DNA of 64,000 nucleotides from Topomyia yanbarensis (GCF_030247195.1 NC_080672.1:26605906-26669905); one strand, 5' to 3'. Positions 9,771 through 21,769 are shown, counted from the first letter of the stretch. The notes: a model not told the origin generated them from the sequence alone. Translations and numbers: made by a program.

Positions 9771-12639
9771 AATGTTTTTTCCTTTCCAGTTTTTATTTAT
9801 CTTCTGCTATGATGGGGACCACCAGGTTAATGTCTTTTATTACAACGTTTTGTTGAACTACACTGTTCGACAAAATGACAACTTGAGCATATTGAGATCA
9901 CATTTGTTTTTTGAAAAGTCCCTAGGAAGTCAGCATCGGTTTTTAAGCGAGGTTGATTTTTTGGTTTGTAATATCATTTAAAAAATTATTTCTATTCTTA
10001 ATAATGTTCGATCCCATTTGGTGACTATTTAAAAATAAATTGATGATGCAGAAAAAATCAAATCATTACAAAAATCGTTCCTGACCTGCGCAAGACAACC
10101 GAAAAATGGCATTTTTCATCAGTTTCCTTCTACTTTCCAACAAATAATTCCTTATTACGATGAACAATCCAATAGTAGCTATCCGTTGAAGTTCATTTAC
10201 CCTGCCATGAAAAACCGGAACGACCTTGAAGTTATAGATCGGCCAAGCCAAAAGTTAACCATAATTGACAAACACCGCCGCAAACCCAGCCGGTGGAAAA
10301 CGTCAATCCCACATCATCGAACAGCGAGAGCCGCATTATCGCCTAGTCATCGGTGACTGACAATGGCGAACCCCTCCACCTGGAACCCCGGATGCAAAAC
10401 GTACCGGACACTGAAAACAGCCTTTTCCTCCACCACTGTCAGCCACCCTGGCGAGCTGATAAAGACGAAATAAAGTACATAATTTATCGCAGGCTCGGTC
10501 TGGACCCGGCCGGTTCCCCCAGTTAGGTCAGCTCTAGGCAGACCGCACATAGCTTTGCTACCGCCACTCGTGTCCTACCGTGTCGGTGTGGTCTCACAGT
10601 GATAGTTCAACGCAGAGCAAACCTGCTGAGCGAAAGGTAAAACAGCACTGCTGCAGGCATCCATGCCGAACGGACGGACGGACTGTCGAATGGACGGACG
10701 AAGCTCGCCGCGGGACTCGACCGGACCGAAATAGACTAAACTCCTAAAATAACTGTCATGGCGGGTCGAATGCTATTTGTAATGCCTGTACACGCATAAC
10801 AAAAATCGACGTTTTCGGTTGTACCGATTGGTATCAGAAAATAAGTTCTCTGCGACTATCTCAGATTCTACTATTTTAATGTAAAAAATTAAATGAAATA
10901 GTTTAGTTCGGACAAAGCTGAGCATCGAGCAAAATTTCATATTATTCAATCAAACTTTTTAAGACGCACAGGGACGCAAGGGGAATCAATCCACTGTCAA
11001 TCACATTCAAATAGCTTTGGGTTGTTGCTGTGACATTTACCGATCCGAAACAAACCTACCTTGACGCGGTGATGAATTAGATCTGGATCGCCTACAGAAA
11101 TCAACGGGAGTGCTTGGAAAGCATTCCGCCTTCGCCGTCGAATCGTTTTCCCCCCACACAAAAGGGCACGTCCTTGTCGCTGGGTACCGCACATCGACCT
11201 GTTGGAATTTAAGTTTGCCTCTGCCCATAATTGTTTACCGGTTCCAATGAAAAGTTCTATCCACTGAACGTGACATTAATATCGGCAGTTTCTGTACACA
11301 ACCGAAGCAGCATATACATAAATTTTCCCAACGGTTTTCCCCGAGTTTCGTTCGACGCGGGAAAGTAGTTTAATGCAGCACGCAGTTCAACCTCCAACAA
11401 TATATCATCGTTTGAAAGCTTTTTAAAAGTTGTTCCTTTGCCGGCAAACTGTAGATCCCGTTTCGCTACCACGCTCTTCCTATTCCATATTGGCTGGTTG
11501 GCGCGGCTGGGCATCATTATTCGATATTGGATTTACGGGGGATGCGTTTGCCGTTCGTCCCATTCGCCTGCTGGCTGCTGCACGTGCATGAACTTTGCTC
11601 CATCATCGCATCAGAGCCGCGGAAAGTGTTCAGCACAGCAGGCGTAGGATCATTCTCCGTGATGCACTTAGCCGCAGCGTCGTTCGGTTGGTCACCGTGA
11701 TGGCAGAATGTGGTGGGATTTCGATCCGAGTAAGCGTGGTTGCGAAATACACATATGCGTTCCGGCTGGTATGGTACGGCTTCCGTGTGAGCAAGTTAAT
11801 GCACCCAAATCTGAAGTTGCGTGCATTAGTTTAGTAAAAATTTGTCGACCAAGTCGTTTCGCTTACGATAACGGTTTGTTCGCCTTCTAAAAACACGTAA
11901 GAAGGCGTGTATAATTTACATTTACATTTATTAGCAACATGCTACATGTGTATAGTAATATTCTGGTTAAGAGGCCCATGTATACTGATGATAACGTAGT
12001 CGAGGGACGACCGCATGATCTGTCTCCAAATACCCTCGGCAGTACTATTCACTATACGCAGAACTGTTCAACATACGTGATTGGGTAATTTACCCCTGAC
12101 AACAGGTCTTGGAATGGAAAGCTCAAGAATACTCCATCTACTAGAATTGATGTATTCGAACTAAGTTTACTGAAAGCTGAAGCGCACATACCAGTACACC
12201 ACCTGACCGAGCATTGTAATTCTTCTAATATTACACTATAACAATCTTTCAAAAACCCAAATATGTTTCACTAGTTTTTAGACAATGGAAAATAAAATAA
12301 TACGCAGTAACGTTAATCCGTTTAGTTTGGTCTTTAACTACATGAATTTGAACTGAAATCAGAAATCCGAATTCAGTTCTGAAAATGGCTTTGAAATCCG
12401 AAATTCGGAATCGCCCGTCCAAGATCCGGTCTCCAATTACTGTCATTTGAAAATGGCACATCGATATTTGAAATTATAAATTTGAACTTACAAAAATTGG
12501 AAAAATTCAAAATTTTAAATTCATGGTTCCAGTTTCGAAACATTCCAGTTTCGAAACAGGGTATTTGAAATCCGAAATCAGACCTGAAATCGTATCCGAA
12601 AGCCGGAAGGCGACATACAGTACCCAAATTAAATGGAAA
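9771..12639. other. GC-richer island without recognised genes
   Basis: From about 10080 to 11900 the composition is noticeably less AT-rich than the surroundings and no repeat family recurs elsewhere in the window. Open frames are short and unrecognised. It could be ancestral intronic or intergenic DNA. A GAAAGGTAAAAC splice-donor-like site near 10632-10643 is not supported by any coding frame. 11900-12640 is AT-rich and grades into the satellite. Confidence 0.35.
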
Positions 12640-12895
12640 ATTCGAAATTAAAAATTTGAAATTTGAAATTCGAAATTTGAAATATGAAATTTGGAAATTT
12701 GGAAATTTGGAAATTTGGAAATTCGAAAATTTGGAAATATGGAAATTTGGAAATTTGGAAATTTGGAAAATTGGAAATTTGGAAATTTGAATATTTGGAA
12801 AATTCGGAAATTTGGAAATTTGAAAAGTTGGAAATTTGCGAATTTGGAAATTTTGAAATTTGGAAATTTGAAGTTTGAAATTTAAAAATTTGGAA
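12640..12895 (+). repeat. Satellite block A: 8-bp GGAAATTT units
   Basis: Degenerate tandem copies of GGAAATTT, with variants GGAAATTC, GGAAATAT and GAAAATTT, run about 30 times. The block is less uniform than those to its right, as expected for an array edge. Confidence 0.9.
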
Positions 12896-14018
12896 ACTAA
12901 AAATTGTAAATTGGACATTGGACATTGGAAACTGGATATTGGAAGTTGGAAATTAGAAATTGGAAACTGGAAATTGGAAATTGGAAATTGGAAATTGGAA
13001 ATTGGAAATTGGAAATTGGAAATTGGAAATTGGAAATTGGAAATTGGAAATTGGAAATTGGAAATTGGAAATTGGAAATTGGAAATTGGAAATTGGAAAT
13101 TGGAAATTGGAAATTGGAAATTGGAAATTGGAAATTGGAAATTGGAAATTGGAAATTGGAAATTGGAAATTGGAAATTGGAAATTGGAAATTGGAAATTG
13201 GAAATTGGAAATTGGAAATTGGAAATTGGAAATTGGAAATTGGAAATTGGAAATTGGAAATTGGAAATTGGAAATTGGAAATTGGAAATTGGAAATTGGA
13301 AATTGGAAATTGGAAATTGGAAATTGGAAATTGGAAATTGGAAATTGGAAATTGGAAATTGGAAATTGGAAATTGGAAATTGGAAATTGGAAATTGGAAA
13401 TTGGAAATTGGAAATTGGAAATTGGAAATTGGAAATTGGAAATTGGAAATTGGAAATTGGAAATTGGAAATTGGAAATTGGAAATTGGAAATTGGAAATT
13501 GGAAATTGGAAATTGGAAATTGGAAATTGGAAATTGGAAATTGGAAATTGGAAATTGGAAATTGGAAATTGGAAATTGGAAATTGGAAATTGGAAATTGG
13601 AAATTGGAAATTGGAAATTGGAAATTGGAAATTGGAAATTGGAAATTGGAAATTGGAAATTGGAAATTGGAAATTGGAAATTGGAAATTGGAAATTGGAA
13701 ATTGGAAATTGGAAATTGGAAATTGGAAATTGGAAATTGGAAATTGGAAATTGGAAATTGGAAATTGGAAATTGGAAATTGGAAATTGGAAATTGGAAAT
13801 TGGAAATTGGAAATTGGAAATTGGAAATTGGAAATTGGAAATTGGAAATTGGAAATTGGAAATTGGAAATTGGAAATTGGAAATTGGAAATTGGAAATTG
13901 GAAATTGGAAATTGGAAATTGGAAATTGGAAATTGAAAATTGGAAATTGGAAATTGGAAATTGGAAATTGGAAATTGGAAATTGGAAATGGGAAATTGGA
14001 AATTGGAAATTGGAAATT
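12896..14018 (+). repeat. Satellite block B: 7-bp GGAAATT units
   Basis: After a short transition with GGACATT, GGAAACT and GGATATT variants, about 150 almost perfect head-to-tail copies of GGAAATT run from about 12964. Only isolated changes occur, for example GAAAATT near 13930 and GGAAATG near 13985. Because 7 bp shifts the frame through a stop-free 21-bp cycle, it encodes an uninterrupted LEIGNWK heptapeptide in three frames; this is not evidence of a gene. Confidence 0.97.
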
Positions 14019-14850
14019 GGATTTCTCAAATTTTTCAAATTTCTCAAATTTCTTAAATTTCCAATTTTTTTTAAATTTTCCAAATTTCTCAAATTTTCTC
14101 AAATTTCTCAAATTTCTCAAATTTCTCAAATTTCTCAAATTTCTCAAATTTCTCAAATTTCTCAGTTTTCTCAAATTTCTCAAATTTCTCAAATTTCTTA
14201 AATTTCTCAAATTTCTCAAATTTCTCAAATTTCTCAAATTTCTCAAATTTTTCAAATTTCTCACATTTTTCAAATTTCTCACATTTTTCAAATTTCTCAA
14301 ATTTCTCAAATTTCTCAAATTTCTCAAATTTCTCAAATTTCTCAAATTTCTCAAATTTCTCAAATTTCTCAAATTTCTCAAATTTCTCAAATTTCTCAAA
14401 TTTCTCAAATTTCTCAAATTTCTCAAATTTCTCAAATTTCTCAAATTTCTCAAATTTCTCAAATTTCTCAAATTTCTCAAATTTCTCAAATTTCTCAAAT
14501 TTCTCAAATTTCTCAAATTTCTCAAATTTCTCAAATTTCTCAAATTTCTCAAATTTCTCAAATTTCTAAAATTTCTCAAATTTCTCAAATTTCTCAAATT
14601 TCTCAAATTTCTCAAATTTCTCAAATTTCTCAAATTTCTCAAATTTCTCAAATTTCTCAAATTTCTCAAATTTCTCAAATTTCTCAAATTTCTCAAATTT
14701 CTCAAATTTCTCAAATTTCTCAAATTTCTCAAATTTCTCAAATTTCTCAAATTTCTCAAATTTCTCAAATTTCTCAAATTTCTCAAATTTCTCAAATTTC
14801 TCAAATTTCTCAAATTTCTCAAATTTCTCAAATTTCTCAAATTTCTCAAG
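14019..14850 (-). repeat. Satellite block C: 9-bp AAATTTCTC units
   Basis: After about 80 bp of disordered junction, some 80-85 copies of AAATTTCTC follow (minus strand GAGAAATTT). Purine-rich sequence is on the opposite strand from blocks A and B. Scattered variants include CAGTTTTCT near 14162, CTTAAATTT, CACATTTTT and CTAAAATTT. Confidence 0.97.
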
Positions 14851-16795
14851 TTTCAGAAATTGCTGAAATTAAATTTCTCAAATTTTTCAAATATTTCAAA
14901 TTTTTCAAATTTTTCAAATTTTTCAAATTTTTCAAATTTTTCAAATTTTTCAAATTTTTCAAATTTTTCAAATTTTTCAAATTTTTCAAATTTTTCAAAT
15001 TTTTCAAATTTTTCAAATTTTTCAAATTTTTCAAATTTTTCAAATTTTTCAAATTTTTCAAATTTTTCAAATTTTTCAAATTTTTCAAATTTTTCAAATT
15101 TTTCAAATTTTTCAAATTTTTCAAATTTTTCAAATTTTTCAAATTTTTCAAATTTTTCAAATTTTTCAAATTTTTCAAATTTTTCAAATTTTTCAAATTT
15201 TTCAAATTTTTCAAATTTTTCAAATTTTTCAAATTTTTCAAATTTTTCAAATTTTTCAAATTTTTCAAATTTTTCAAATTTTTCAAATTTTTCAAATTTT
15301 TCAAATTTTTCAAATTTTTCAAATTTTTCAAATTTTTCAAATTTTTCAAATTTTTCAAATTTTTCAAATTTTTCAAATTTTTCAAATTTTTCAAATTTTT
15401 CAAATTTTTCAAATTTTTCAAATTTTTCAAATTTTTCAAATTTTTCAAATTTTTCAAATTTTTCAAATTTTTCAAATTTTTCAAATTTTTCAAATTTTTC
15501 AAATTTTTCAAATTTTTCAAATTTTTCAAATTTTTCAAATTTTTCAAATTTTTCAAATTTTTCAAATTTTTCAAATTTTTCAAATTTTTCAAATTTTTCA
15601 AATTTTTCAAATTTTTCAAATTTTTCAAATTTTTCAAATTTTTCAAATTTTTCAAATTTTTCAAATTTTTCAAATTTTTCAAATTTTTCAAATTTTTCAA
15701 ATTTTTCAAATTTTTCAAATTTTTCAAATTTTTCAAATTTTTCAAATTTTTCAAATTTTTCAAATTTTTCAAATTTTTCAAATTTTTCAAATTTTTCAAA
15801 TTTTTCAAATTTTTCAAATTTTTCAAATTTTTCAAATTTTTCAAATTTTTCAAATTTTTCAAATTTTTCAAATTTTTCAAATTTTTCAAATTTTTCAAAT
15901 TTTTCAAATTTTTCAAATTTTTCAAATTTTTCAAATTTTTCAAATTTTTCAAATTTTTCAAATTTTTCAAATTTTTCAAATTTTTCAAATTTTTCAAATT
16001 TTTCAAATTTTTCAAATTTTTCAAATTTTTCAAATTTTTCAAATTTTTCAAATTTTTCAAATTTTTCAAATTTTTCAAATTTTTCAAATTTTTCAAATTT
16101 TTCAAATTTTTCAAATTTTTCAAATTTTTCAAATTTTTCAAATTTTTCAAATTTTTCAAATTTTTCAAATTTTTCAAATTTTTCAAATTTTTCAAATTTT
16201 TCAAATTTTTCAAATTTTTCAAATTTTTCAAATTTTTCAAATTTTTCAAATTTTTCAAATTTTTCAAATTTTTCAAATTTTTCAAATTTTTCAAATTTTT
16301 CAAATTTTTCAAATTTTTCAAATTTTTCAAATTTTTCAAATTTTTCAAATTTTTCAAATTTTTCAAATTTTTCAAATTTTTCAAATTTTTCAAATTTTTC
16401 AAATTTTTCAAATTTTTCAAATTTTTCAAATTTTTCAAATTTTTCAAATTTTTCAAATTTTTCAAATTTTTCAAATTTTTCAAATTTTTCAAATTTTTCA
16501 AATTTTTCAAATTTTTCAAATTTTTCAAATTTTTCAAATTTTTCAAATTTTTCAAATTTTTCAAATTTTTCAAATTTTTCAAATTTTTCAAATTTTTCAA
16601 ATTTTTCAAATTTTTCAAATTTTTCAAATTTTTCAAATTTTTCAAATTTTTCAAATTTTTCAAATTTTTCAAATTTTTCAAATTTTTCAAATTTTTCAAA
16701 TTTTTCAAATTTTTCAAATTTTTCAAATTTTTCAAATTTTTCAAATTTTTCAAATTTTTCAAATTTTTCAAATTTTTCAAATTTTTCAAATTTCT
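14851..16795 (-). repeat. Satellite block D: 9-bp AAATTTTTC units
   Basis: A 30-bp junction contains a mini-palindrome (TTTCAGAAATTGCTGAAA). About 210 virtually identical copies of AAATTTTTC follow (minus strand GAAAAATTT), with no variant seen between about 14900 and 16790. One base separates this unit from block C. It is the most homogeneous part of the array. Confidence 0.97.
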
Positions 16796-17043
16796 CAATT
16801 TTCTCAAATTGCTCAAATTTTATAAATTTCTCAATATTTTATTTTTTTTTATTTCTCAAATGTTTGAAAATTCCGCAATTTTTCAAATTTCTAAAATTTT
16901 TTAAATTAGAAATTGTTAATTGGAGATTTGAAATTGGAAATTTGAAATTGGAAATTGGAAATTGGAAATTGGAAATTGGAAATTTGAAATTGGAAATTGG
17001 AAATTGGAAATTGGAAACTGGAAGCTGGAAATTCGAAATAGGA

Positions 17044-17090
<47 letters not shown>

Positions 17091-17262
17091 GAAACTGGAA
17101 ACTGGAAACTGAAAACTGGAAACTGGAAACTGGAAACTGGAAATTGGAAATTGGAATTTGGAATTTGGAATTTGGAAGTTGGAAATTGGAAATTAAAAAT
17201 TGGATATTGGAAAATGGAAGTTGGAAGTTGGAAATTGGAAATTTCAGGTATCCAATTAATTT
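16796..17262 (+). repeat. Satellite block E: 7-bp GGAAATT/GGAAACT units
   Basis: After about 110 disordered bases the array returns to purine-rich 7-bp units on the plus strand: GGAAATT first, then mainly GGAAACT with GGAATTT and GGAAGTT variants, about 48 copies. The strand of the purine-rich unit has switched back relative to blocks C and D. Confidence 0.93.
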
Positions 17263-17560
17263 GAAATCCGAGATTTCATTTTTTTTTCTCAACTTTCTCC
17301 ATTTTTTCAATTTACTACATTTTTTAAATTTCTTAAATTTTTCAAATTTCTCAAATCTCTCACATTTCTAAAATTTTCCAATTTTTTGTAGCTTTATCAA
17401 ATTCTTTAAATTTCTCGATTTTTTTCTAATTTTTCAATTTTTAAATTTTTTTATAATTTCTCAAATTGTTCGAATTTCTTAAATCTTTATAAATTTCTAA
17501 AATGTCTTACATTTCTAAAATTTCAAAATTTTTCTAAATATCCCGAATTTTTGTATAACT
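17263..17560 (-). repeat. Degenerate right edge of the satellite
   Basis: T-rich sequence with recognisable but decayed AAATTTCTC-like units (TTTCTTAAATTTTTCAAA and similar) fades into unique sequence near 17560. Confidence 0.75.
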
Positions 17561-17619
17561 TTCTACATAACAGGCTGTAAGAAACCTTGCCACAGGTCGA
17601 AAGCTAATGGTTATAATTG

Positions 17620-17935
17620 TCATTGGAGACTTTCAGACAATTACATTTACTTCTATGTTAGGACTAACCCAGGGAAGCTACTTGTGACTGTTGATTTTTG
17701 TGCTGTACATTAGAGATGCGTATTTGGTACTGAAGTCTCCTCTCCCGGCTTTCGTAGACGATTTAAAAACATTTCCTTTCGTCTGCCTTATTGAACATTG
17801 CATGTTTCAGTAACAATAACTTGAATCCTTTGCTGATTGTGGCATAGCAAGAACTGTGTGTGTATGTAAATTCGAAGAAGTGTTCGGTGATCGAATTCTC
17901 AAGAAAGACATTCTGGTAGAATTCTTCCTGCTAGG
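17620..17935 (+). pseudogene. Non-LTR reverse transcriptase remnant
   Basis: The plus strand from about 17658 reads LGLTQGSYL, stop, LLIFVLYIRDAYLVLKSP, then AFVDDLKTF. This is the RT core of jockey/I-type LINEs: the QGS.L.PLLF.LYI.D motif, then the YADD box, here FVDD. Further stops follow at MFQ-stop-Q-stop, so it is dead. It abuts a Tc1/mariner remnant on the same strand. No endonuclease or other domain is attached. Confidence 0.6.
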
Positions 17936-18690
17936 CTCCTAAAAATGACTGCCGCAAATCTAGGGAGATTCTCGACTGTCCTGGGTTTTCACTTGCCTGA
18001 TATGGTTACCGCACGTGAGAGCATACTGTAAAAATCTTCATGGATACAACTACGAAATAGCGGAGAAAAATGTCGAAAACTGTGTACCCAGGAGCTGACG
18101 AAGACTGATTGAGACTCACGTTAAGGCGGACTTCCGTCAGCTTCCGGGGATACTGTTCTTTACCACCCAGCTCAATTTTGATGTTCTAGAGGATGTAAAG
18201 AAGCAGAAACTTTCAAATTTTGCAAATAAATATATGATTTAGCAAGCGATCTGTTCATGTGGCAAACGGAGTGCACTGCTAATGACTACTGGGACCTACC
18301 TACCGGGGAGATCTACCTAAATGAGTGACTACAGAAGCGTCTGCTTCCTCTGTTGAAGCAACACGAGGGCCTGGAGTGGTACGAAGGCAATGGAGTCTCT
18401 TTCGTACCCAAGGACATGAATCTACCCAACGCACCGGAGTTATGGCCATTTGGAAAAATACTGGCCAACTATGAAGCAGGCACTACGGAAGTATCCCAAT
18501 GAGGGCAAAATGGGTTTCCGTACAGAAGAAGCTGCAGGCCACAACCTCTGTCCAAATAATGATTTTGATTCGCTAGTTGTAAAAACTGACAGATGTCAAC
18601 AACTAGTAAAAGGGGATGTTAGTAGTTTAAATGCCTCTGTTCACAACTCAAACTGTTGTCGATTGTCAAAGTGAAGCTGACATGAGATTT
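17936..18690 (+). pseudogene. Tc1/mariner-type transposase remnant
   Basis: Frameshifted plus-strand pieces match the mosquito Tc1/mariner catalytic region: a stretch like VKADFRQLPG near 18128, GEIYLNE and LQKRLLPLLKQHEG near 18305-18372, LEWYEGNGVSFVPKDMN then LPNAPELWPFG near 18372-18455, and YWPTMKQALRKYPN. The segment between QHEG and LEWYE, which should carry FWPDLA with the second catalytic Asp, is deleted. The RPIE box with the catalytic Glu has become WPFG. Numerous stops confirm it is inactive. No terminal repeats were identified. It differs from the mariner at 27.0-28.3 kb. Confidence 0.65.
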
Positions 18691-19600
18691 TGACATTCCG
18701 ATGATTTTTAATTGGATTAACTAGGGGTAGTCCAACTAAAAAGCGATCCAATTCAAAATTGTCTCCGAGTTTGTCACAAAATGGTACATATTGAGTGCTT
18801 TACCGTTGAAAAGCTGTGTCGCACACCGTTGAATGATATAATTGCCTATTGTTTATACGTACTAAAAATCTCACTGCGCACTACTCGATGACGAACGTTG
18901 TGTGGGTGGACCAAGCGTTTGTTTGCTTAACAACAACCGCGACGAAGACAAACACGAAGACGTAGACAAGACAAGGACGAGGACGACGTAGCTGATGACA
19001 TTTTAGGATTCCTCACGCGGCGATGACACGAATCCGACCGGTACAGGACTGCGCGAAATAATAGCAGCGGTGATATTTTTTTGATACTTACTGTTGAAAT
19101 AAGATACATTTTTTTGAATTTCCCATTTGAATGCAATGCAAATAGAAAGTTGAAGTTTTTGAAAAGCAAAACATGTACAGGTTTAAAAAAAACATTTCGT
19201 AACCATTTCTTTGAAAAGCACTGTAGGTACGTATCGCAAATACCACATCTGTTTATCAACCTACAAAATCGTATTGTGGGAGGGGCTTGAAGGCAGACGA
19301 GTGTGTGACAGATATGTGATCTAACATTTGCAATCCAAAGGTACAATCACGCGTTTTTGCACGGGACCTGCCTCTTAAAAGGCGTAAAAAACGTCATTGC
19401 GAAATAGGAAAACTGCTGTGGCCGGAAAATCGGAATATCGGCAGATTTTTTTTGGGAAACTCTAGAAGATATAATGTTGTCTATATTTCGCTTTTGAGTA
19501 AAGTAAATTCAATAAGCTAAGTTATGCTTACGAACGTTTCCGTTTCATAATAGAATTAAATCGTTTGGTGAAGTAGGCTCTGACAACTATTTTGACGGGA
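18691..19600. other. Unassigned sequence
   Basis: No recognised protein, repeat pair or RNA gene. A minus-strand open frame of 139 codons at 18927-19346 has biased composition and no domain I recognise. Confidence 0.3.
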
Positions 19601-19808
19601 TTTCTCTAAGAACAACTTCGGGATCGAAACTGTCTGCAAATAAAAAGTGATGAAATAGACAAAGTTTGTCAAGTTTCAAGAACGGTGCTGCGTGTGCTTC
19701 GAAACGACGACCACCGTCCTCCACTATTGCCCACAAGCCAAAAACTTTCCGATTCGTTCCGGAAAAAGCAATCAAACTTTGTTTCGCGCTAACTAAATTA
19801 ATTCCGCC

Positions 19809-19829
19809 ACTCTCTCTCTCTCTCTCACT
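19809..19829 (+). repeat. (CT)n tract
   Basis: A short CT microsatellite is followed by CACTCTTGGGAAG. It could serve as a polypyrimidine tract with a splice acceptor AG near 19842 for the exon candidate that follows. Confidence 0.6.
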
Positions 19830-19979
19830 CTTGGGAAGTTGTTATCGTCGCATGATTGGAACGGACCGAATTGACTGTTGACTTCTTGAACAAGCGGTCG
19901 CGCCACAACCCACGCGTCCAACGCACGTCACATCCGTATCGCAGTGGTGACAGTGGTGGGATTTCCTTGACCCGAAAAG

Positions 19980-20034
19980 ATGATCCAACCAGGGGACGAC
20001 ACCGGTGAAAGAGATAAAGCAGCGAAGAAAAAGG
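19980..20034 (+). CDS. Candidate first coding exon of an unidentified gene (partial)
   Basis: ATG at 19980 has a favourable dipteran context (AAAAG before it, A at -3) and an in-frame TGA four codons upstream, so it is the first possible start of this frame. Eighteen codons follow (MIQPGDDTGERDKAAKKK), acidic then lysine-rich, and one more base leads into GTGAGT at 20035, a good splice donor in phase 1. The surroundings are unique and GC-richer than the flanks. The upstream CT tract and AG near 19842 could mark an acceptor, making this an internal exon with 5'UTR; otherwise the leader starts nearby. I do not recognise the protein and see no second exon in the window. Chance ATG-plus-donor combinations occur, so this is a candidate only. 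Confidence 0.35.
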
Positions 20035-20440
20035 GTGAGTGAGTTCTAGAAAGGAAAAGATATCAGTTTCGTTATTGTCCTCAATCGTTCGGACAGTGCG
20101 GGTGGACTCCGGTCCGGTAGAATTATTATTGATCGATCACACACGGTCGGTGGCAGGCTACAGGTTGAAGGATTTCCCGATTAATCGAATTTGATCCGAG
20201 GAAAAAACTGAGAATTTCCACCCACCCGATAGATGTTCGATAGCCGCTTCATCCCACGCTTGGTTCAATGATTTGCGAATGTGTTGCGGCGGCGGAAATC
20301 CATTGAGGTCTGGCGTGGGAGTTGCACCACTAAGCAGCACTCACAGTGCCAAAAATGTAATGAAATATGGCATGAGTAATAAATGTTGCTGATAATGTGA
20401 GACTCCGACTACTGCCAGCCAGCCAGCGCCGTCCATCGTC

Positions 20441-20525
20441 TATACTGCCGCTAGAAGCATAATTGTCCCATGTGTATAGGGATTCCCATAGCACATAGGA
20501 CAGTTATGCTTCTAGCGGCAGTATA
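20441..20525. mobile_element. 81-bp palindromic MITE with TA flanks
   Basis: TACTGCCGCTAGAAGCATAA at left is mirrored by TTATGCTTCTAGCGGCAGTA at right. The full arms are about 35 bp with two mismatches around a 17-bp loop. TA dinucleotides at 20441-20442 and 20524-20525 fit a TA target duplication. It can fold into one hairpin and codes for nothing. Confidence 0.75.
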
Positions 20526-20526
20526 G

Positions 20527-21002
20527 CTAGCTACGAGTTCGAACGACGGGGATGAGGTCATCGGGAGCACACTTCATGCATGGCATGCTGTTTGCTGCTA
20601 GCAAAGTAAAAGTTTATCCTATCGTCTTTGGAAACTTTCGAACGGGAAACGGGATTGCGTTGATGGTTTCCAGAATGTTCCCCGTGTGCAGTGCTACCAG
20701 CGTCCGACCCGAGACGCTGATGGGGTTTGATTTCGTCGATTTGCAACAACTTAGCAATCCGTCCAGCTCTCCAGTCTTACTCTAATCTTTCTAAAGTTAT
20801 GCAACTTGTGCGTCTTTGTTCATGGTGAACTTTATCTTTGTGCAACTTAGTTTCCCAAACGTGCGCAGTTGCTGGTCGAAGTAGGAAATATGGTTGTGCA
20901 TCGAAGTTCTTTTTTAGCACGAATTTAATTTTTTTAATCGGATTTGACATAAATTATAAGCGGTTTTATGAATCAAAGAAATTGTTTACTGGTTGCCTTT
21001 CC
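20527..21002. other. Unique sequence, nothing recognised
   Basis: The GC-richer island continues to about 20790. No domain or repeat partner was seen. Confidence 0.3.
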
Positions 21003-21769
21003 CCAGGCCCGTGCGCAAAGGGAGGGTTTTAGGGGTTCAAACCCCTCCCATGAGTGTTTTGAATTACTTTTAAAAAATTATTAATTTCCTGTTCAGTGAT
21101 GAAATTATACAGCGAGCCGTGTTATCCGAGTTCAGTTACTGTAGAAACAAGTCGTTGAAAAAACCAAGGAAGAAACCTCGTCAAGGTGGCTAGAAAAGGA
21201 TGTAAGTTATGTTGGTCGGCATCTCTGGGCCGGTTAACGTTTCGGCATGTTAGCAAATAAATAGGAACGAGTGGCGCCAAGAAGGATAAGGAACCCTGCA
21301 AAGGTGGTTGTAAAGAGATATAAATCATTATGGTCGACACCTCCGGATCGGTTCGTGTCTCAACAGGTGACGATATTTGCAGCTGACCTGAGCAAGTCAG
21401 ATATACCGAGAAAGTTAGACAGCAAGCAAGAAAAATCAGCAATAAAAAAAACATGAACGATTAACACAAAATAAAAAGAGCATGGGTATAATCCCCACTG
21501 AAGTAGTTCCTACACGGAAAAATTCCGTTCATAAATTCATAAAAAATGGTCGCTATTTCGTAACCTGAACGATTTACGAAAACCGTGACCAAGTTACTGA
21601 AATTATGAATAATAAACCACGTATCCATGAAACTATTTGTTTTCCCACAAAACTAGTTCGGCCCGACTATATACATGGCGTTACATTCGAATGTTTAGTA
21701 GGGTTACTGATGTTCGCTGGATCTGTTTAGTTTTTGTTATGAGTCTTGTTCATAATTTTTGAATACACA

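Noticed and set aside
12925..17091. A 1388-codon plus-strand open frame (and antisense frames of 650 and 656 codons) across the satellite
   Set aside because: It is a by-product of stop-free 7-bp and 9-bp units; all periodic frames are open. No promoter, complexity or codon signal supports a protein.
12640..17560. CRISPR-like or telomeric array
   Set aside because: Units are 7-9 bp, contiguous, without spacers, and do not match insect or other telomere repeats.
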